From: Nostoc sp. ATCC 43529
Lineage (GTDB): Bacteria > Cyanobacteriota > Cyanobacteriia > Cyanobacteriales > Nostocaceae
Reading direction: 5' to 3'
DNA: 64,000 nt
Assembly: GCA_003326205.1 (NCBI GenBank)
Contig: LWTK01000084.1
Coordinates: 1-64,000 of the forward strand
The notes beneath the pieces were generated by a model. The model was not told the origin of the DNA and searched no databases. It saw only the letters and a list, made by a program, of their open reading frames with translations. A program made the position numbers and the translations under genes. Below, in pieces: positions 18,318 to 27,839 of the stretch. Within the stretch, counting starts at the first letter, position 1, and each line of letters starts with the position of its first letter.

Positions 18318-18456
18318 GATAGACATCTTACTTACAGCCTTCCCTGCTAAGTACAGAGGTTTTATTAACAAAAATTAGAATTGCTGGACGCTCAAAGAAA
18401 GTAAAATTTTGCCAGAGTATAAGTAAAGCTTTTTATTTCATTTGGGTGCAAATTAA

Positions 18457-20220
18457 ATGACTCAAATATTTGAACGTCCAACCAATAAAGATGATTATAC
18501 GCCTGTTGCTAAACTAGCAGATGTTCAGGCAGCAGGCAGTTTGTTAGTCCACAAGGAAAAACATACTATTGTTTTGTTTTACTCAGACAATAAAGTCTAT
18601 GCAATTGATAACCGTTGTCCACACATGGGCTTTCCCCTACAAGGTAGCACTTGCAAAGATGGTATTGTAACTTGCCCTTGGCATTATGCCCGCTTCGATC
18701 TTGCTAGCGGTGGCACCTTCGACTCTTGGGCAGATGATGTGCCTTCTTTTCCCATAGAAATTCGCAATGGTGAAGTTTGGGTAAATTTAGCGCCTCCAGT
18801 TAACCTTCATACCCACCAACGCGAACGTCTCCAAGATGGTTTAAAGCAAAACATTTCCTTAGTAATTGCTAAATCAACGATCGCACTTTTAGATCTGAAA
18901 GTAAATCCAGCCGAACCATTTCAAATGGGGCTAGAATTTGGCACTCGTTACAACAAAGCAGGTTGGAGTACTGGTTTAACTATCCACACCTGCATGATGA
19001 ATCTACTACCTTATTTAGATGAAGAAGATAAACCCCGTGCTTTATTTCAAGGACTTTCGGCAGTAGCTAATGATAGCGCAGGTTCACCGCCTCTGTTCCC
19101 CGTTCATCCGTTACCTAACTCTAAAGTTGATTTTGCTACTCTTAAAAGCTGGTTTCGCCAATTTATTGAGGTACGGGATGGTGAAGCGGCTCAAAGATGT
19201 TTGGTATCTGCTATTCGCTCAGGAGCTAATGAAGAGCAAATTGGAGATATGTTATTCTGTGCTGCTACAGACCATCGCTATCTTGATATTGGACACACGC
19301 TTGATTTTATCAACAAAGCACTAGAAGCCCTTGATGCTGTGAATTGGCAAGCAGCAGAACCTATTTTAGCTAGCTTAGTTTCGGGTTTAGCCGATGCATC
19401 GCGCATGGAAGAATCTAATTCCTGGCGCTACCCTGTAGATTTAGTAGCAATTTTAGAGTCGGCTTTTGAGCAATTACCCACCGTTTTAAGTGCGGGGGAA
19501 TCTCGACAAGGAACTTGGTCGAACTGGGATGAATTAGTACCAATTTTATTAGGTGAAGACCCCCAAGCGATCGCCAATTCGCTGTTGAATGCACTACAAG
19601 CAGGTTGTACCGAAGAACAATTAGCAAACGTAGTTACTTATGCGGCAGCATTGCGTGTAGCTCGTTTCAATACCAATAATGACTTTGGAGATTGGAATTC
19701 TGCCCATCATCCGTTTACTTTTGCTAACGCCGTCCATCAAGGGTTACGACGAGTACCAACAGTGGAATTACTCAGAGGTGTGTTTGATGCGGCCATAAGT
19801 GTATACTTAAATCGTTTTTTGAATGTACCACCAGCGCGGCTTCCAGAACCTAAAGATGTCGTTGAAAATCCCGAAGAATTACTCCAACAGCTACCAGATT
19901 TATTAAATCGTCAGCAGCAGGTAAACCAGACAGGGAAATTAGTAGCTAGTTATTTATATGGTGGTGGTTCTGCTGAAAAACTCATGGCAATGTTGGGGAA
20001 AATGATGTTGCGAGAAAACCGCGATTTCCATGTAATTCAAGAAATCGAAGCAGCTTTTCGTCAATACTCCTTGTTAGGTCATACTCCGGCTGGCATTCAT
20101 GTATTAGTTGCAGCTTCTCGGTATTTAGCAGCCCATTCTCCCACAATGCGATCGCAAGGCCAAACTTATCAAATTGCTTATAGATTACATCGGGGCGATA
20201 AATTATTTGAAGAAAGTTGA
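18457..20220 (+). CDS. Rieske 2Fe-2S protein with a large uncharacterised C-terminal region
   Basis: Residues about 10-115 are a ferredoxin-type Rieske domain: C54-x-H56 in CPHMGFP and C73-x2-H76 in CPWHYARFD bind the 2Fe-2S cluster. The remaining ~470 residues are helical, with repeated patterns such as RSGANEEQIGDMLFCAAT and LQAGCTEEQLANVVTYAAAL, and HTP and HRGDKLF near the end. I cannot assign a fold with confidence; the internal repetition suggests two related helical units. Rieske domains of this type usually feed electrons to an oxygenase or act in redox sensing, and no partner is visible. No signal or membrane segment is seen. Confidence 0.85.
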   Translation: MTQIFERPTNKDDYTPVAKLADVQAAGSLLVHKEKHTIVLFYSDNKVYAIDNRCPHMGFPLQGSTCKDGIVTCPWHYARFDLASGGTFDSWADDVPSFPIEIRNGEVWVNLAPPVNLHTHQRERLQDGLKQNISLVIAKSTIALLDLKVNPAEPFQMGLEFGTRYNKAGWSTGLTIHTCMMNLLPYLDEEDKPRALFQGLSAVANDSAGSPPLFPVHPLPNSKVDFATLKSWFRQFIEVRDGEAAQRCLVSAIRSGANEEQIGDMLFCAATDHRYLDIGHTLDFINKALEALDAVNWQAAEPILASLVSGLADASRMEESNSWRYPVDLVAILESAFEQLPTVLSAGESRQGTWSNWDELVPILLGEDPQAIANSLLNALQAGCTEEQLANVVTYAAALRVARFNTNNDFGDWNSAHHPFTFANAVHQGLRRVPTVELLRGVFDAAISVYLNRFLNVPPARLPEPKDVVENPEELLQQLPDLLNRQQQVNQTGKLVASYLYGGGSAEKLMAMLGKMMLRENRDFHVIQEIEAAFRQYSLLGHTPAGIHVLVAASRYLAAHSPTMRSQGQTYQIAYRLHRGDKLFEES

Positions 20221-20237
20221 GCGAATTTTAGATTTTA

Positions 20238-20283
20238 AATTTTGGATTTTGGATTTTGGATTAAAAATTCAAAATCCAAAATT
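20238..20283. terminator. AT-rich hairpin between convergent genes
   Basis: AATTTTGGATTTT (20238-20250) pairs with AAAATCCAAAATT (20271-20283) as a 13-bp perfect stem. It lies between the convergent Rieske and Uma2 genes and could terminate both. The sequence also belongs to a common dispersed AT-rich repeat (compare 27786-27827). Confidence 0.5.
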
Positions 20284-20286
20284 GTT

Positions 20287-20940
20287 TTACTCTGTTTTTA
20301 ATCCTTGTTCAAATTCATCAACAGCTTGAATTGAATCTGAAATTGATATGCATTGCTCTAACAGAGAAATATCCAATTCTGGCAGTATTTCACTTTTTGC
20401 TATTTGCTCATATCCATAGGTATCAGGGTAAACTGTGGCTTGCTGTTTCTCTTCATTGTCCCGGAGGTGGTATAACTTCAACTGGTTTCTCTCCCAAAAC
20501 CAAACTTCTGCAACTTCTAATCTTCGGTAAATTTCCAGTTTATTAATGTTGCCACTGGTAACAACCACTTCTATAGCTAACTCCGGTACCTTTTTTTCTT
20601 CACCTATACAATAACATTCGTCTGGTTCCACCCCTGCTTTTTTTGCTTTGTTTCTAAAAGTAGAACTTCCCATAGGTGTAAAACGAATCCGCTTGCTGTA
20701 AAAGAAACGCTCTAACAACATCCCTAAATTCGTTTTGATTTTTTCATGCCTGATTGAGGGTGACACTATCTCTAATATTCCATCTAAATAAGTAACACGG
20801 TAATGAGAATTGTCTTCTAATTTGGCTAGTAAAGATTCATAATTCTCCCAACTAACGCCACTGCTGATAAACCTTTCCTCTGGGTCGTCACTATGCCGCA
20901 ATTCTGGCTCATCAATTAATTCTTTAAGACTACTGACCAT
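20287..20940 (-). CDS. Uma2-family (PD-(D/E)XK-like) putative nuclease
   Basis: About 217 residues of the Uma2 family, greatly expanded in cyanobacteria. Visible parts are YRVTYLDGILEIVSPS, GVEPDECYCIG with the catalytic-type D/E, ELAIEVVVTSGNINKLEIYR with E-x-V and the active-site lysine, and VWFWERNQLKLYHL. The fold is restriction-endonuclease-like, but the biological role of these proteins is unknown. ATG 20940 is chosen because AGGAG lies 9 bp before it; a TTG at 20946 is in frame. It is not linked to any obvious mobile element here. Confidence 0.85.
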   Translation of the reverse strand: MVSSLKELIDEPELRHSDDPEERFISSGVSWENYESLLAKLEDNSHYRVTYLDGILEIVSPSIRHEKIKTNLGMLLERFFYSKRIRFTPMGSSTFRNKAKKAGVEPDECYCIGEEKKVPELAIEVVVTSGNINKLEIYRRLEVAEVWFWERNQLKLYHLRDNEEKQQATVYPDTYGYEQIAKSEILPELDISLLEQCISISDSIQAVDEFEQGLKTE

Positions 20941-21058
20941 TTTCAATTCTCCTGCTAAAGCAAAGATGAGGGAGATAAGGGAGGTGGGGAGGTGGCCAGA
21001 TGAGGGAGAAAGTAATTCTTCTTTCCCCCGATCCTCTTTCCATGCCCCATGCCCAATG

Positions 21059-22291
21059 TTAAAATATCAGCTCAAAAGCTTCAATTAACCTGTTAACTTC
21101 CTCAATGGTGTTGTAATGTACCATACTCACCCTAACTATTCCGCCTTGGGATGCTAAACCTAAATATTCAATTAGCCGTTTAGCATAAAAATCTCCATAG
21201 CGAATTCCAATATAATGTTTGTCAACTTTTAACGGAATAGTTGAACTATGCATTCCATCTACAACAAAAGATATAGTTGGCACGCGGAAATTGCGGTCAG
21301 CTTTTGATTGACCAATAACTCGAACATTGGGCTTGCTATTGAGGTAATTTAAGAGGCGATCGCTAATTTGTTCTTCGTGTATGCTAATTAAATCAAATGC
21401 TTGCACCATCTGATTTCTTAAATCGGGTGCAGTTTGATTGTCGTAGTGAATTTGTGCTAGTTCACTCAGATAATCACATAAACCCAACATTCCATAACTT
21501 AATTCAAAATTGACATTTCCTAATTGAAATTTATAAGGTATATCTGTTTGGGAAATAAAATAATGGTTGAGTCCAGGCAATCTTAATAAATGTTCTTTTT
21601 TGCCATAAAGTAAAGCATGATGCGACCCATAGACTTTATAAAAACTTAAAGTATAAAAATCAACATCTAAATCTTGGACATCAATCAATCTATGTGGTGC
21701 ATAAGCGACACCATCGACGCAAATCATAGCATGGCGATCGTGTACAAATGCAGCAATTTCTTTAATAGGGTTAATAGTTCCCAAAACATTAGAAGCATGA
21801 GTTAAAGCGACTAATTTTGTGCGTTCACTCATCAATGGTTCTAAATCTGCTAAATCCAGTTCCAAGCTATCTGGGCTAATTTGCCATACTTTAATCTTTA
21901 TTCCTTGTTTTTCCAGAGCAACCCAAGCACCAATATTCGCCTCATGGTCACAATTAGTAACAATAATTTCATCGCCAGGCGTGAAGGTTTGACCCAAACA
22001 AATTGAGAGAACTCTTAACATCATGGTAGTGGATGGCCCCATTACCACTTCTTGAGGAGAATTGGCATTAATCAAAGTAGCAATTGACCTAGTTGCTAAA
22101 GCTAATCTTTCTCCTGCAAGTTGTGAAACTCCATAAGAAGCTCCCAACTGAACATCAGAAGTTAAGAGAAATTCGCTAATTCTATCTACTACTTTTTTCA
22201 GGGTTTGTGACCCGCCAGCATTATCAAAAAAAGTCCATTCACCAGCAAGGGCAGGAAAATATTGGCGAACTTTATCAACATTCAGGAGCAT
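21059..22291 (-). CDS. Cysteine-desulfurase-like PLP enzyme (class V aminotransferase)
   Basis: PLP enzyme of 410 residues of the cysteine desulfurase-like subgroup, distinct from the SufS and IscS housekeeping enzymes. FDNAGGSQ (22-29) opens the fold. H116 in NCDHEANIGAW lies over the ring, ICVDGVAYAPH (D193) binds the pyridine nitrogen, and LSFYKVYGSHH gives K219 as the Schiff-base lysine. The SxxKxxGSH form is typical of this subgroup. The true substrate is not known. It stands alone; 495 bp without a gene lie beyond its start. Confidence 0.88.
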   Translation of the reverse strand: MLLNVDKVRQYFPALAGEWTFFDNAGGSQTLKKVVDRISEFLLTSDVQLGASYGVSQLAGERLALATRSIATLINANSPQEVVMGPSTTMMLRVLSICLGQTFTPGDEIIVTNCDHEANIGAWVALEKQGIKIKVWQISPDSLELDLADLEPLMSERTKLVALTHASNVLGTINPIKEIAAFVHDRHAMICVDGVAYAPHRLIDVQDLDVDFYTLSFYKVYGSHHALLYGKKEHLLRLPGLNHYFISQTDIPYKFQLGNVNFELSYGMLGLCDYLSELAQIHYDNQTAPDLRNQMVQAFDLISIHEEQISDRLLNYLNSKPNVRVIGQSKADRNFRVPTISFVVDGMHSSTIPLKVDKHYIGIRYGDFYAKRLIEYLGLASQGGIVRVSMVHYNTIEEVNRLIEAFELIF

Positions 22292-22786
22292 GGTAGAAAT
22301 TCTCTAGAGAACGTTCTTTACCCTAGCCTATCTTTTGGCAAGTCGCCCAGAAAACAGATGCATCGTTTTTTTGTTTACACTTTGTCATACCAGCCTTCCT
22401 AGCTACCAAAAACCTCTATCTGAAGGAGGTATACTTAGAAGACCAAAGAGTATATTAATGACATTTCTAGTTTTCAGCAAGCATTAATGTCTTGATTCTT
22501 CACAATTTTTGCGATTTTTTTTGATAAGTTTAAGTTAGAGTCAAAGCAAGTATTGTTTTGATTCTTAGAGTAGATTTAAAGTTAGTGAAGTAGACAAGTT
22601 AAATTCCAAAACCAGGAATTAACGTTGTTTTACTCTCGGAACTTTCCTTGGTCTTGGCATTGGCAAAGCCATACGGCCGCAAACACAGCTAAGCTGCGCG
22701 ATCGCTCTCAGTCAGCCCTCTAACTTCTGTGTTAATTGTCTATTTTCTTAGCGTAGCCAATTCTGAATTTTACTGTAATTCCTTGA
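22292..22786. other. Gene-free region
   Basis: About 500 bp between two divergently transcribed genes. It holds AT-rich sequence, one GCGATCGC octamer near 22699 and a possible promoter zone for each flank. I see no ORF, RNA gene or strong hairpin. Confidence 0.5.
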
Positions 22787-22807
22787 TTGAAAACAAAGGA
22801 ACAATCC

Positions 22808-23029
22808 ATGAAAACTACGGTTAAATATGACATCACGCTTATCAAGGAAGAAGCACTTGAACTTGTTAAAAAAAGACTTGTTAACCGTCAGCAGCAAATT
22901 TATACCCTCTGTAAATATATTCCTCATCGTGACTGGCTTAATTTTGAACTTGAGCTAGAAAAAAACGAATTTTTACTCAGAGATAGAATTATTGACTTAC
23001 TAGAACACGAATCTTGGGATGAAGACTGA
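22808..23029 (+). CDS. Small conserved-looking hypothetical protein
   Basis: A 73-residue helical, charged protein starting MKTTVKYDITLIKEEALELV and ending LLEHESWDED. ATG 22808 is supported by AAGGA at 22796-22800; an earlier in-frame start at 22787 is less likely. No domain is recognised. The composition (K/E/L rich, acidic tail) is that of a soluble protein. It is followed by about 500 bp with no gene. Confidence 0.65.
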   Translation: MKTTVKYDITLIKEEALELVKKRLVNRQQQIYTLCKYIPHRDWLNFELELEKNEFLLRDRIIDLLEHESWDED

Positions 23030-23269
23030 GGCTGCATCTAAAAGCTGACAACTGTAATAAAAAGCAAATTACAAATCAACTTTTCAAAACGAAAAAGCTT
23101 TAAATTGGTTCGAGATTAATAACACTATACGCTTGGTGTTAAGAAAGTTCCTCTGTGGAAGAAAGGGAACTCTCAACAGGGTTGGGGAAACAGAGGAGGA
23201 AAAAACAGACTTATCTGAACTGTATTGATTTATAACATACAGCATATTTCAGGTAAATCAAGTAAACGC

Positions 23270-23297
23270 GTAGGGGCACAATATATTGTGCCCCTAC
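23270..23297. repeat. GTAGGGGCACA palindromic repeat, copy 2
   Basis: A 28-bp perfect palindrome: GTAGGGGCACAATA followed by its exact complement. It belongs to the same family as 16725-16753 and 58588-58612. The rest of 23030-23527 shows no gene. Confidence 0.85.
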
Positions 23298-23527
23298 TAT
23301 TATGTATTAAGCATTAGCAATTCTGAGTGTTGAGTAAGGAGTGAGGGTTTATTCCCTTTGTCTGCTTTGCACCTCTGCTTCTCCACTCCTCACTCCCCAA
23401 TCCCCTACTTTTGTGGTTTTGTGTCAGGTAATACTTAATAGGTGGGCTAGAGCTTAACATTTTCTATCAATTCATTACCTAAAACACTAGTAGAGAATTA
23501 TACTTATTCTATTTTAGAGAAGTGGTA

Positions 23528-23779
23528 TTAGGCAGGTAACTCTTGTAATCCAATCCATTTATTGATCGATCGCCGTTGCCTTGCGTAAACAGATGTACTA
23601 CTATGTTCCACATTTTGAGGTTTGCTAGGTAATCTTCCTATAACGGCCTCTGCAAATGAACTGGGTTTGTTCCAATTATAAACAGGCATTTCTTGCCAAC
23701 AGTGGCGACAGAACCAGTAAGTCTCTCTACCGCGTATATGTTCTAAAAGTACACCAGAACAGCAAGGACAGTAATTCAT
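23528..23779 (-). CDS. Small zinc-ribbon protein
   Basis: An 83-residue protein with two CxxC-type pairs: CPCC at 4-7 and CRHC at 24-27 (N-terminal YCPCCSGVLLEHI then YWFCRHCWQEMP), a clear zinc ribbon. The C-terminal half is basic and serine-rich, ending INKWIGLQELPA. Such proteins are common in cyanobacteria and of unknown role; nucleic-acid or protein binding is plausible. It is monocistronic. Confidence 0.7.
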   Translation of the reverse strand: MNYCPCCSGVLLEHIRGRETYWFCRHCWQEMPVYNWNKPSSFAEAVIGRLPSKPQNVEHSSTSVYARQRRSINKWIGLQELPA

Positions 23780-24348
23780 ATTTTGTCAAATCCTGTTGAT
23801 AAAAGTGTTATTGCAAATCCAGGCAGCCAGTTGACAAACCTGTAGTTACTTAAACTAAGTTGTCTATATTTTGACTATAGTCTCAGAATGTGAGGAAGTT
23901 GTGAGGAAATTTAAAATACTTATTATTTGTATAATATTTATACATAATTATTGGGTAATGACCCCAGGAGATTGAACTATTTTCTTATAAGATCTTGAAA
24001 TTTTCCTGGTACAACCACAGGGAAGAAGGGGAGCAACTGACAGGGGTAAATTTTTTTAGATTGTGAGTTTTTTAGAACTCATCAGATCCCCCAACCCCCT
24101 TTTCAAGAGGGCTTTAGACGCAATACAGTTCAGTTAGAGCCAAAAACCTGATTCTTGCGTAGGTTGGGGAGCCACTGCGTTGGACGGGTTTCCCGGCTTG
24201 TTCGCGAAGCGTCTCGTAGAGAAGCAAGTGGCGTTTGAGGAACGTAGACGCCAAAGGCGGCTTCCCGGAGGGTAACCCAACATCTGGACAGGTTTGTTGG
24301 GTAACACATTGCCTCAACCCAACCTACATTTATCTAGGACTAGCCCTT
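23780..24348. other. Gene-free region with dispersed repeats
   Basis: No gene is visible. Around 24160-24300 there are mixed palindromic pieces such as CGCGAAGCGTCTCGTAGAGA and GCGTTTGAGGAACGTAGACGC, of the kind scattered through Nostoc-type genomes. The minus-strand ORF at 24114-24317 is a translation of these and is not called. Confidence 0.5.
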
Positions 24349-25300
24349 TCAAGGTGTGTTATTTTGCAGCTTTTTCTGGTTTAGAATCTTAAAAGTTGAG
24401 ACATGGGGCTTGCTCTTGAGGTAAGTTAGTTTTGGTCGAGGTTTCTTCGGATCTCGCGGATGACGGCGAAAAGTTCTCAGTTTAACAAGGCCTGCCAGAT
24501 GTTTGAGAGTTTGTGATAATTCTGTGAAGGTCATGTTCTGAAAAACACACCACTCATCAGGGGAAATCGCAATCATCATCCCTCTGTAAGTACCCTTGAT
24601 TTCATCGGCTAAATAGTAGCTAGAAACTTCGGCTTCTATCTTCTGGCTTCCATAAACACTTCTAAGAGCTGCCTGAACAGTAGACAGCACGTTATAGGCG
24701 ACTAAAGCGATACAGAAGGTAAACAAAGCCGCTTTTGGATAACCTAGTGTATTAATCTGGCAGCAGAGATTTTCTGTCAGAACTTGGAATAAGGTTTCGA
24801 GTTTCCAACGTTTGCGGTACATTTGGGCTATCAAAATTGCATTTGCTACCTCAAACGGCAGATTTGTCAGAATAAAAATTTCTCTGTCCCCTTCACGATT
24901 AGGCTGCTTCAAGCAGACCTTAATTCGTCGGCACTACTAATATCACGTAGCACTTTGAGACGGTGTTCGCTGCTAGCGATGCCTGCGGCGGGCTACGCCT
25001 ACGCATTCCCATCAATAATTTTTACTCGATAACCTGGTAGCAAATCAGGCATTGTGGCATTGAGGTGTCGAATCGTAGCTTCCATTTGACCAGCAACCTC
25101 TGTGACTAGCTCCCCACTGGTACTCGGTTCGATACCGTTGATTTTGTTGTAGACCGAGGTCACTCAAACACCTATTTCTTCAATTGATCCTTGGTGTGCT
25201 GCGTGTACTGATGGATGGACTCCGCAGACGACAAGGTGAATCTTATTAACTACAGTGGAGAATAATAGCTCACGAGTGTACTGGTTTTTGGCTCATATAT
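24349..25300 (-). pseudogene. Degraded IS4-family transposase
   Basis: Read on the minus strand, the N-terminal half runs from about 25300 (NQYTRELLFSTVV, VHPSVHAAHQGS, SVYNKINGIEPSTSGELV, RVKIIDG). It contains an in-frame TGA and a 29-bp repeat (24976-25004) with two TAG codons, then SEHRLKVLRD, and then a large part of the middle is missing. The C-terminal part (24349-24912) is open and keeps FILTNLP, MYRKRWKLETLFQVLTENL (the Y-(2)-R-(3)-E-(6)-K signature region) and AYNVLS. The middle holding other DDE residues is lost, so the element cannot be active. No clear ends were found. Confidence 0.8.
24976..25004. repeat. 29-bp dispersed palindromic repeat, copy 1
   Basis: The repeat reads GCGATGCCTGCGGCGGGCTA then CGCCTACGC, and is identical over all 29 bp to 42183-42211. 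Here it interrupts the IS4-family transposase between IIDGN and SEHRLKVL. The flanking reading frame continues in phase across it, but it brings two TAG codons. Confidence 0.9.
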
Positions 25301-25713
25301 TGATTCATTCCGACGCTAGCAGAAACTATATGAATTTTGAATTGGTATTATCTTTTTAATTTACAAACTTGTTTCGATCGCAATGCCAAGAGCAGAACTT
25401 GTTTATCCTCGTCGTAACTTACTCACAGCTAGAATTGCAATTTTAAACTCGATTCTGATGTTTTGCTGAGAATTTATTGGCAATATGATAAGTAGAAGGC
25501 AGAAGGCAGAAGGGAAAAGCCAGTTTTTATCGGGGTTTTAAACTTGCATCTTCATACAGAATTGGTATTAGTCCGCGTGGTGCGCCAAGTAGAGCGCAAG
25601 CGCGATAGGCGGACGAAAGCCTGTGTAGCTGCGAATTCTATTCGGTTAAGTTGACTGAGCGAGTATTACCTTAGATTACTCTCTATGCAATCAGTTAAAC
25701 CTGTAGAATATTA
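25301..25713. other. Gene-free region
   Basis: No gene is recognised. It contains short AGAAGGC repeats near 25495-25512 and a GC-rich palindromic piece at about 25570-25615 (GCGCCAAGTAGAGCGCAAGC). It lies between the dead transposase and the DUF2459 gene. Confidence 0.45.
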
Positions 25714-26331
25714 CTAAAATGAAAAATTGGATTGTGAGTTATCCGATCTATTTTTGACTCGAAAATTAGCCCATATCACCAAACCTTTAACTTGGCATTC
25801 TAAATTTTTTAACCACCTAACTAACTCATGATTACTATTGTGTAATATAGTGTAACTTTGCTCATCTTGAACAAAAGTTAGTCCTAGTTGATGATTTTCC
25901 ATGAGTGTGTCGATATTCTTCATGAAGCGTTTGTCTAATGATTGGGCTAATTGTATTACTTTGGTTTGCGATACTTTAAAACTCAATAAATTAGCATTTT
26001 TCTTGGCTACCATTTGTTGCAACTGGTCAATATTAGAAAATTTCTGGCGTCCAAGAGTGCCTTTAGTTGGTATAAAAAGTGCAGCTAGTCCATTATTAAA
26101 GTCTTGCTTATTAAGTGCAAAATAGTTCCAATCACCGTATGCGTATACAATTAATTCACCATTGCTATTAGGTAAAACGAGTTCCGAATGCCAGTAAAAG
26201 TCAAGGACATAGACAGCGATCGCCTCCTGGGGATTGGTAGGGGGTATAATCAGTTTAGGAGTGAATATCCAAACCAGCAAGATAGAAGTAAGAAGTGTCA
26301 AAGCCAATATTATAATCCGGCGTAAACGCAT
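25714..26331 (-). CDS. DUF2459-like protein
   Basis: A 205-residue protein with an N-terminal membrane anchor or signal (about 5-24, IIILALTLLTSILLVWIF) and a periplasmic domain. YVLDFYWHSELVLPNS (about 41-56), with conserved H and S, and YAYGDWNYFALN match the DUF2459 pattern. The function is unknown; the conserved His, Ser and Asp could suggest a hydrolase, but this is speculation. It stands alone. The lysine-rich, AT-rich codon use differs from the genes on either side. Confidence 0.7.
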   Translation of the reverse strand: MRLRRIIILALTLLTSILLVWIFTPKLIIPPTNPQEAIAVYVLDFYWHSELVLPNSNGELIVYAYGDWNYFALNKQDFNNGLAALFIPTKGTLGRQKFSNIDQLQQMVAKKNANLLSFKVSQTKVIQLAQSLDKRFMKNIDTLMENHQLGLTFVQDEQSYTILHNSNHELVRWLKNLECQVKGLVIWANFRVKNRSDNSQSNFSF

Positions 26332-26447
26332 ACTTTTACATAGATTGTGGCTACGAATACTATAGATAAGGAAAGGATCAAAAAATTGGTATATATAATT
26401 TCTTTTAACATTGCAGCTTCGGATGATTTACTTTTAGTTTCTAAGTA

Positions 26448-26687
26448 GTGAATATCCTTATGATTAGTTTAGTATTTTTATTAATTGGTTTAGGAATTTT
26501 GTTTTTAGCTTGGAAAAGTCAAGACGAAATTCATCGCATTGCAACTATGGTAACTGGGACAATTTCTCTGATTTGGGGATTTTCTTTAGCTCCCTTGTCA
26601 TTTCAACTATTATTTGAGATTATTACAGTTTTAGCAGCTTTTTCTGTTTGTATGCGTTGCTTGGGTTGTGGTTTGAACCGAGATTAA
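26448..26687 (+). CDS. Small two-helix membrane protein
   Basis: A 79-residue protein with two hydrophobic segments (about 3-20 and 33-66 in part) separated by a charged KSQDEIHR loop, ending CMRCLGCGLNRD with a C-x2-C-x2-C cluster. The start is GTG at 26448 or ATG at 26460. No family is recognised. It lies 75-90 bp before the alcohol dehydrogenase gene on the same strand and may be cotranscribed with it. Confidence 0.55.
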   Translation: MNILMISLVFLLIGLGILFLAWKSQDEIHRIATMVTGTISLIWGFSLAPLSFQLLFEIITVLAAFSVCMRCLGCGLNRD

Positions 26688-26773
26688 TTCTTCACTGGAT
26701 AAAGTTTGTCTTTTGCACAAAAACATAAAATAAACTACTTGCCACTAAATAATTAGAAAAATTGGAATTGCTT

Positions 26774-27763
26774 ATGCGTGCAATGATTTTAGATGCACCG
26801 CGTCAACCCTTACGGTTAGCAGAGTTACCGATACCAAAACCCAACGAAGAGCAAGTACTGATTCGCGTTCATGCTTGCGGTGTATGTCGCACAGACTTGC
26901 ATATAGTTGATGGAGAATTAACCCACCCTAAACTACCTTTAATACTTGGGCATCAAATTGTGGGTACTGTAAAAGCGATGGGTGATGGCGTTGATAAATT
27001 TAGTGTTGGTCAACGAATTGGTGTTCCTTGGCTGGGTTATACTTGTGGCGATCGCTGTCCTTACTGTCTCTCTGGTCGGGAAAATCTATGTGATTATGCA
27101 GAGTTCACGGGTTACAATATTGATGGTGGTTATGCAGAATACACCGTCGCCGATTACCGCTTTTGCTTTCCCCTAGACCCTAGTTTTCCTGATTTGCAAG
27201 CTGCACCCCTGTTGTGTGCTGGCTTAATTGGCTATCGCGCTTACAGAATGACAGGTGATGCACAAAAATTAGGTTTTTATGGCTTTGGTTCAGCCGCTCA
27301 CATTTTGATACAACTGGCTCGTTATCAAAAACGTCAAGTGTTTGCTTTTACCCGTTCTGGTGATGTTGAAGGACAAGAGTTTGCCCGTCAATTGGGTGCA
27401 ACTTGGGCAGGTGACTCAGATGTATTACCCCCAGAACCTTTAGACGCAGCGATTATTTTTGCTTCCGTAGGTCAACTCGTACCAGCTGCTTTACGTGCAG
27501 TTACTAAAGGCGGCGTTGTAGTTTGTGCAGGAATTCACATGAGCGATATTCCCTCTTTTCCTTATGACATTCTTTGGGAAGAAAGAGTTTTGCGTTCTGT
27601 TGCTAATTTAACTCGCCAAGATGGTAAAGAATTTCTCGCTTTAGCGCCCCAAGTTCCTATCTGCACACAGGCGAATGTTTTTCCCTTAACTCAAGCGAAT
27701 GAAGCTTTAGATGCGCTTCGTACTGGCAAAATTGAAGGTTCGGCTGTTTTGGTAATTGATTAG
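26774..27763 (+). CDS. Zinc-dependent alcohol dehydrogenase (MDR family)
   Basis: NAD(P)-dependent medium-chain dehydrogenase of about 330 residues. The catalytic zinc set begins with C35 in ACGVCRTDLH and continues with GHQIVG. The structural zinc cysteines are in CGDRCPYCLSGRENLC (C-x4-C-x2-C-x7-C). The nucleotide fold carries YGFGSAAH in place of the usual GxGxxG. This fits the AdhP/AdhA-like group acting on simple alcohols or aldehydes; the substrate is not known. ATG 26774 is preferred to TTG 26762. The gene is convergent with the cupin gene across an AT-rich hairpin. Confidence 0.88.
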   Translation: MRAMILDAPRQPLRLAELPIPKPNEEQVLIRVHACGVCRTDLHIVDGELTHPKLPLILGHQIVGTVKAMGDGVDKFSVGQRIGVPWLGYTCGDRCPYCLSGRENLCDYAEFTGYNIDGGYAEYTVADYRFCFPLDPSFPDLQAAPLLCAGLIGYRAYRMTGDAQKLGFYGFGSAAHILIQLARYQKRQVFAFTRSGDVEGQEFARQLGATWAGDSDVLPPEPLDAAIIFASVGQLVPAALRAVTKGGVVVCAGIHMSDIPSFPYDILWEERVLRSVANLTRQDGKEFLALAPQVPICTQANVFPLTQANEALDALRTGKIEGSAVLVID

Positions 27764-27785
27764 TACTCAGCCAAACAATTTTGGA

Positions 27786-27827
27786 TTTTAGATTTTAAGT
27801 TTTGAATTTCAAATTTAAAATCTAAAA
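27786..27827. terminator. AT-rich hairpin between convergent genes
   Basis: TTTTAGATTTTAA (27786-27798) pairs with TTAAAATCTAAAA (27815-27827). The 13-bp perfect stem lies between the convergent alcohol dehydrogenase and cupin genes and could serve as a bidirectional terminator. It is of the same AT-rich repeat type as 20238-20283. Confidence 0.5.
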
Positions 27828-27839
27828 TTTGGTGAGAGC

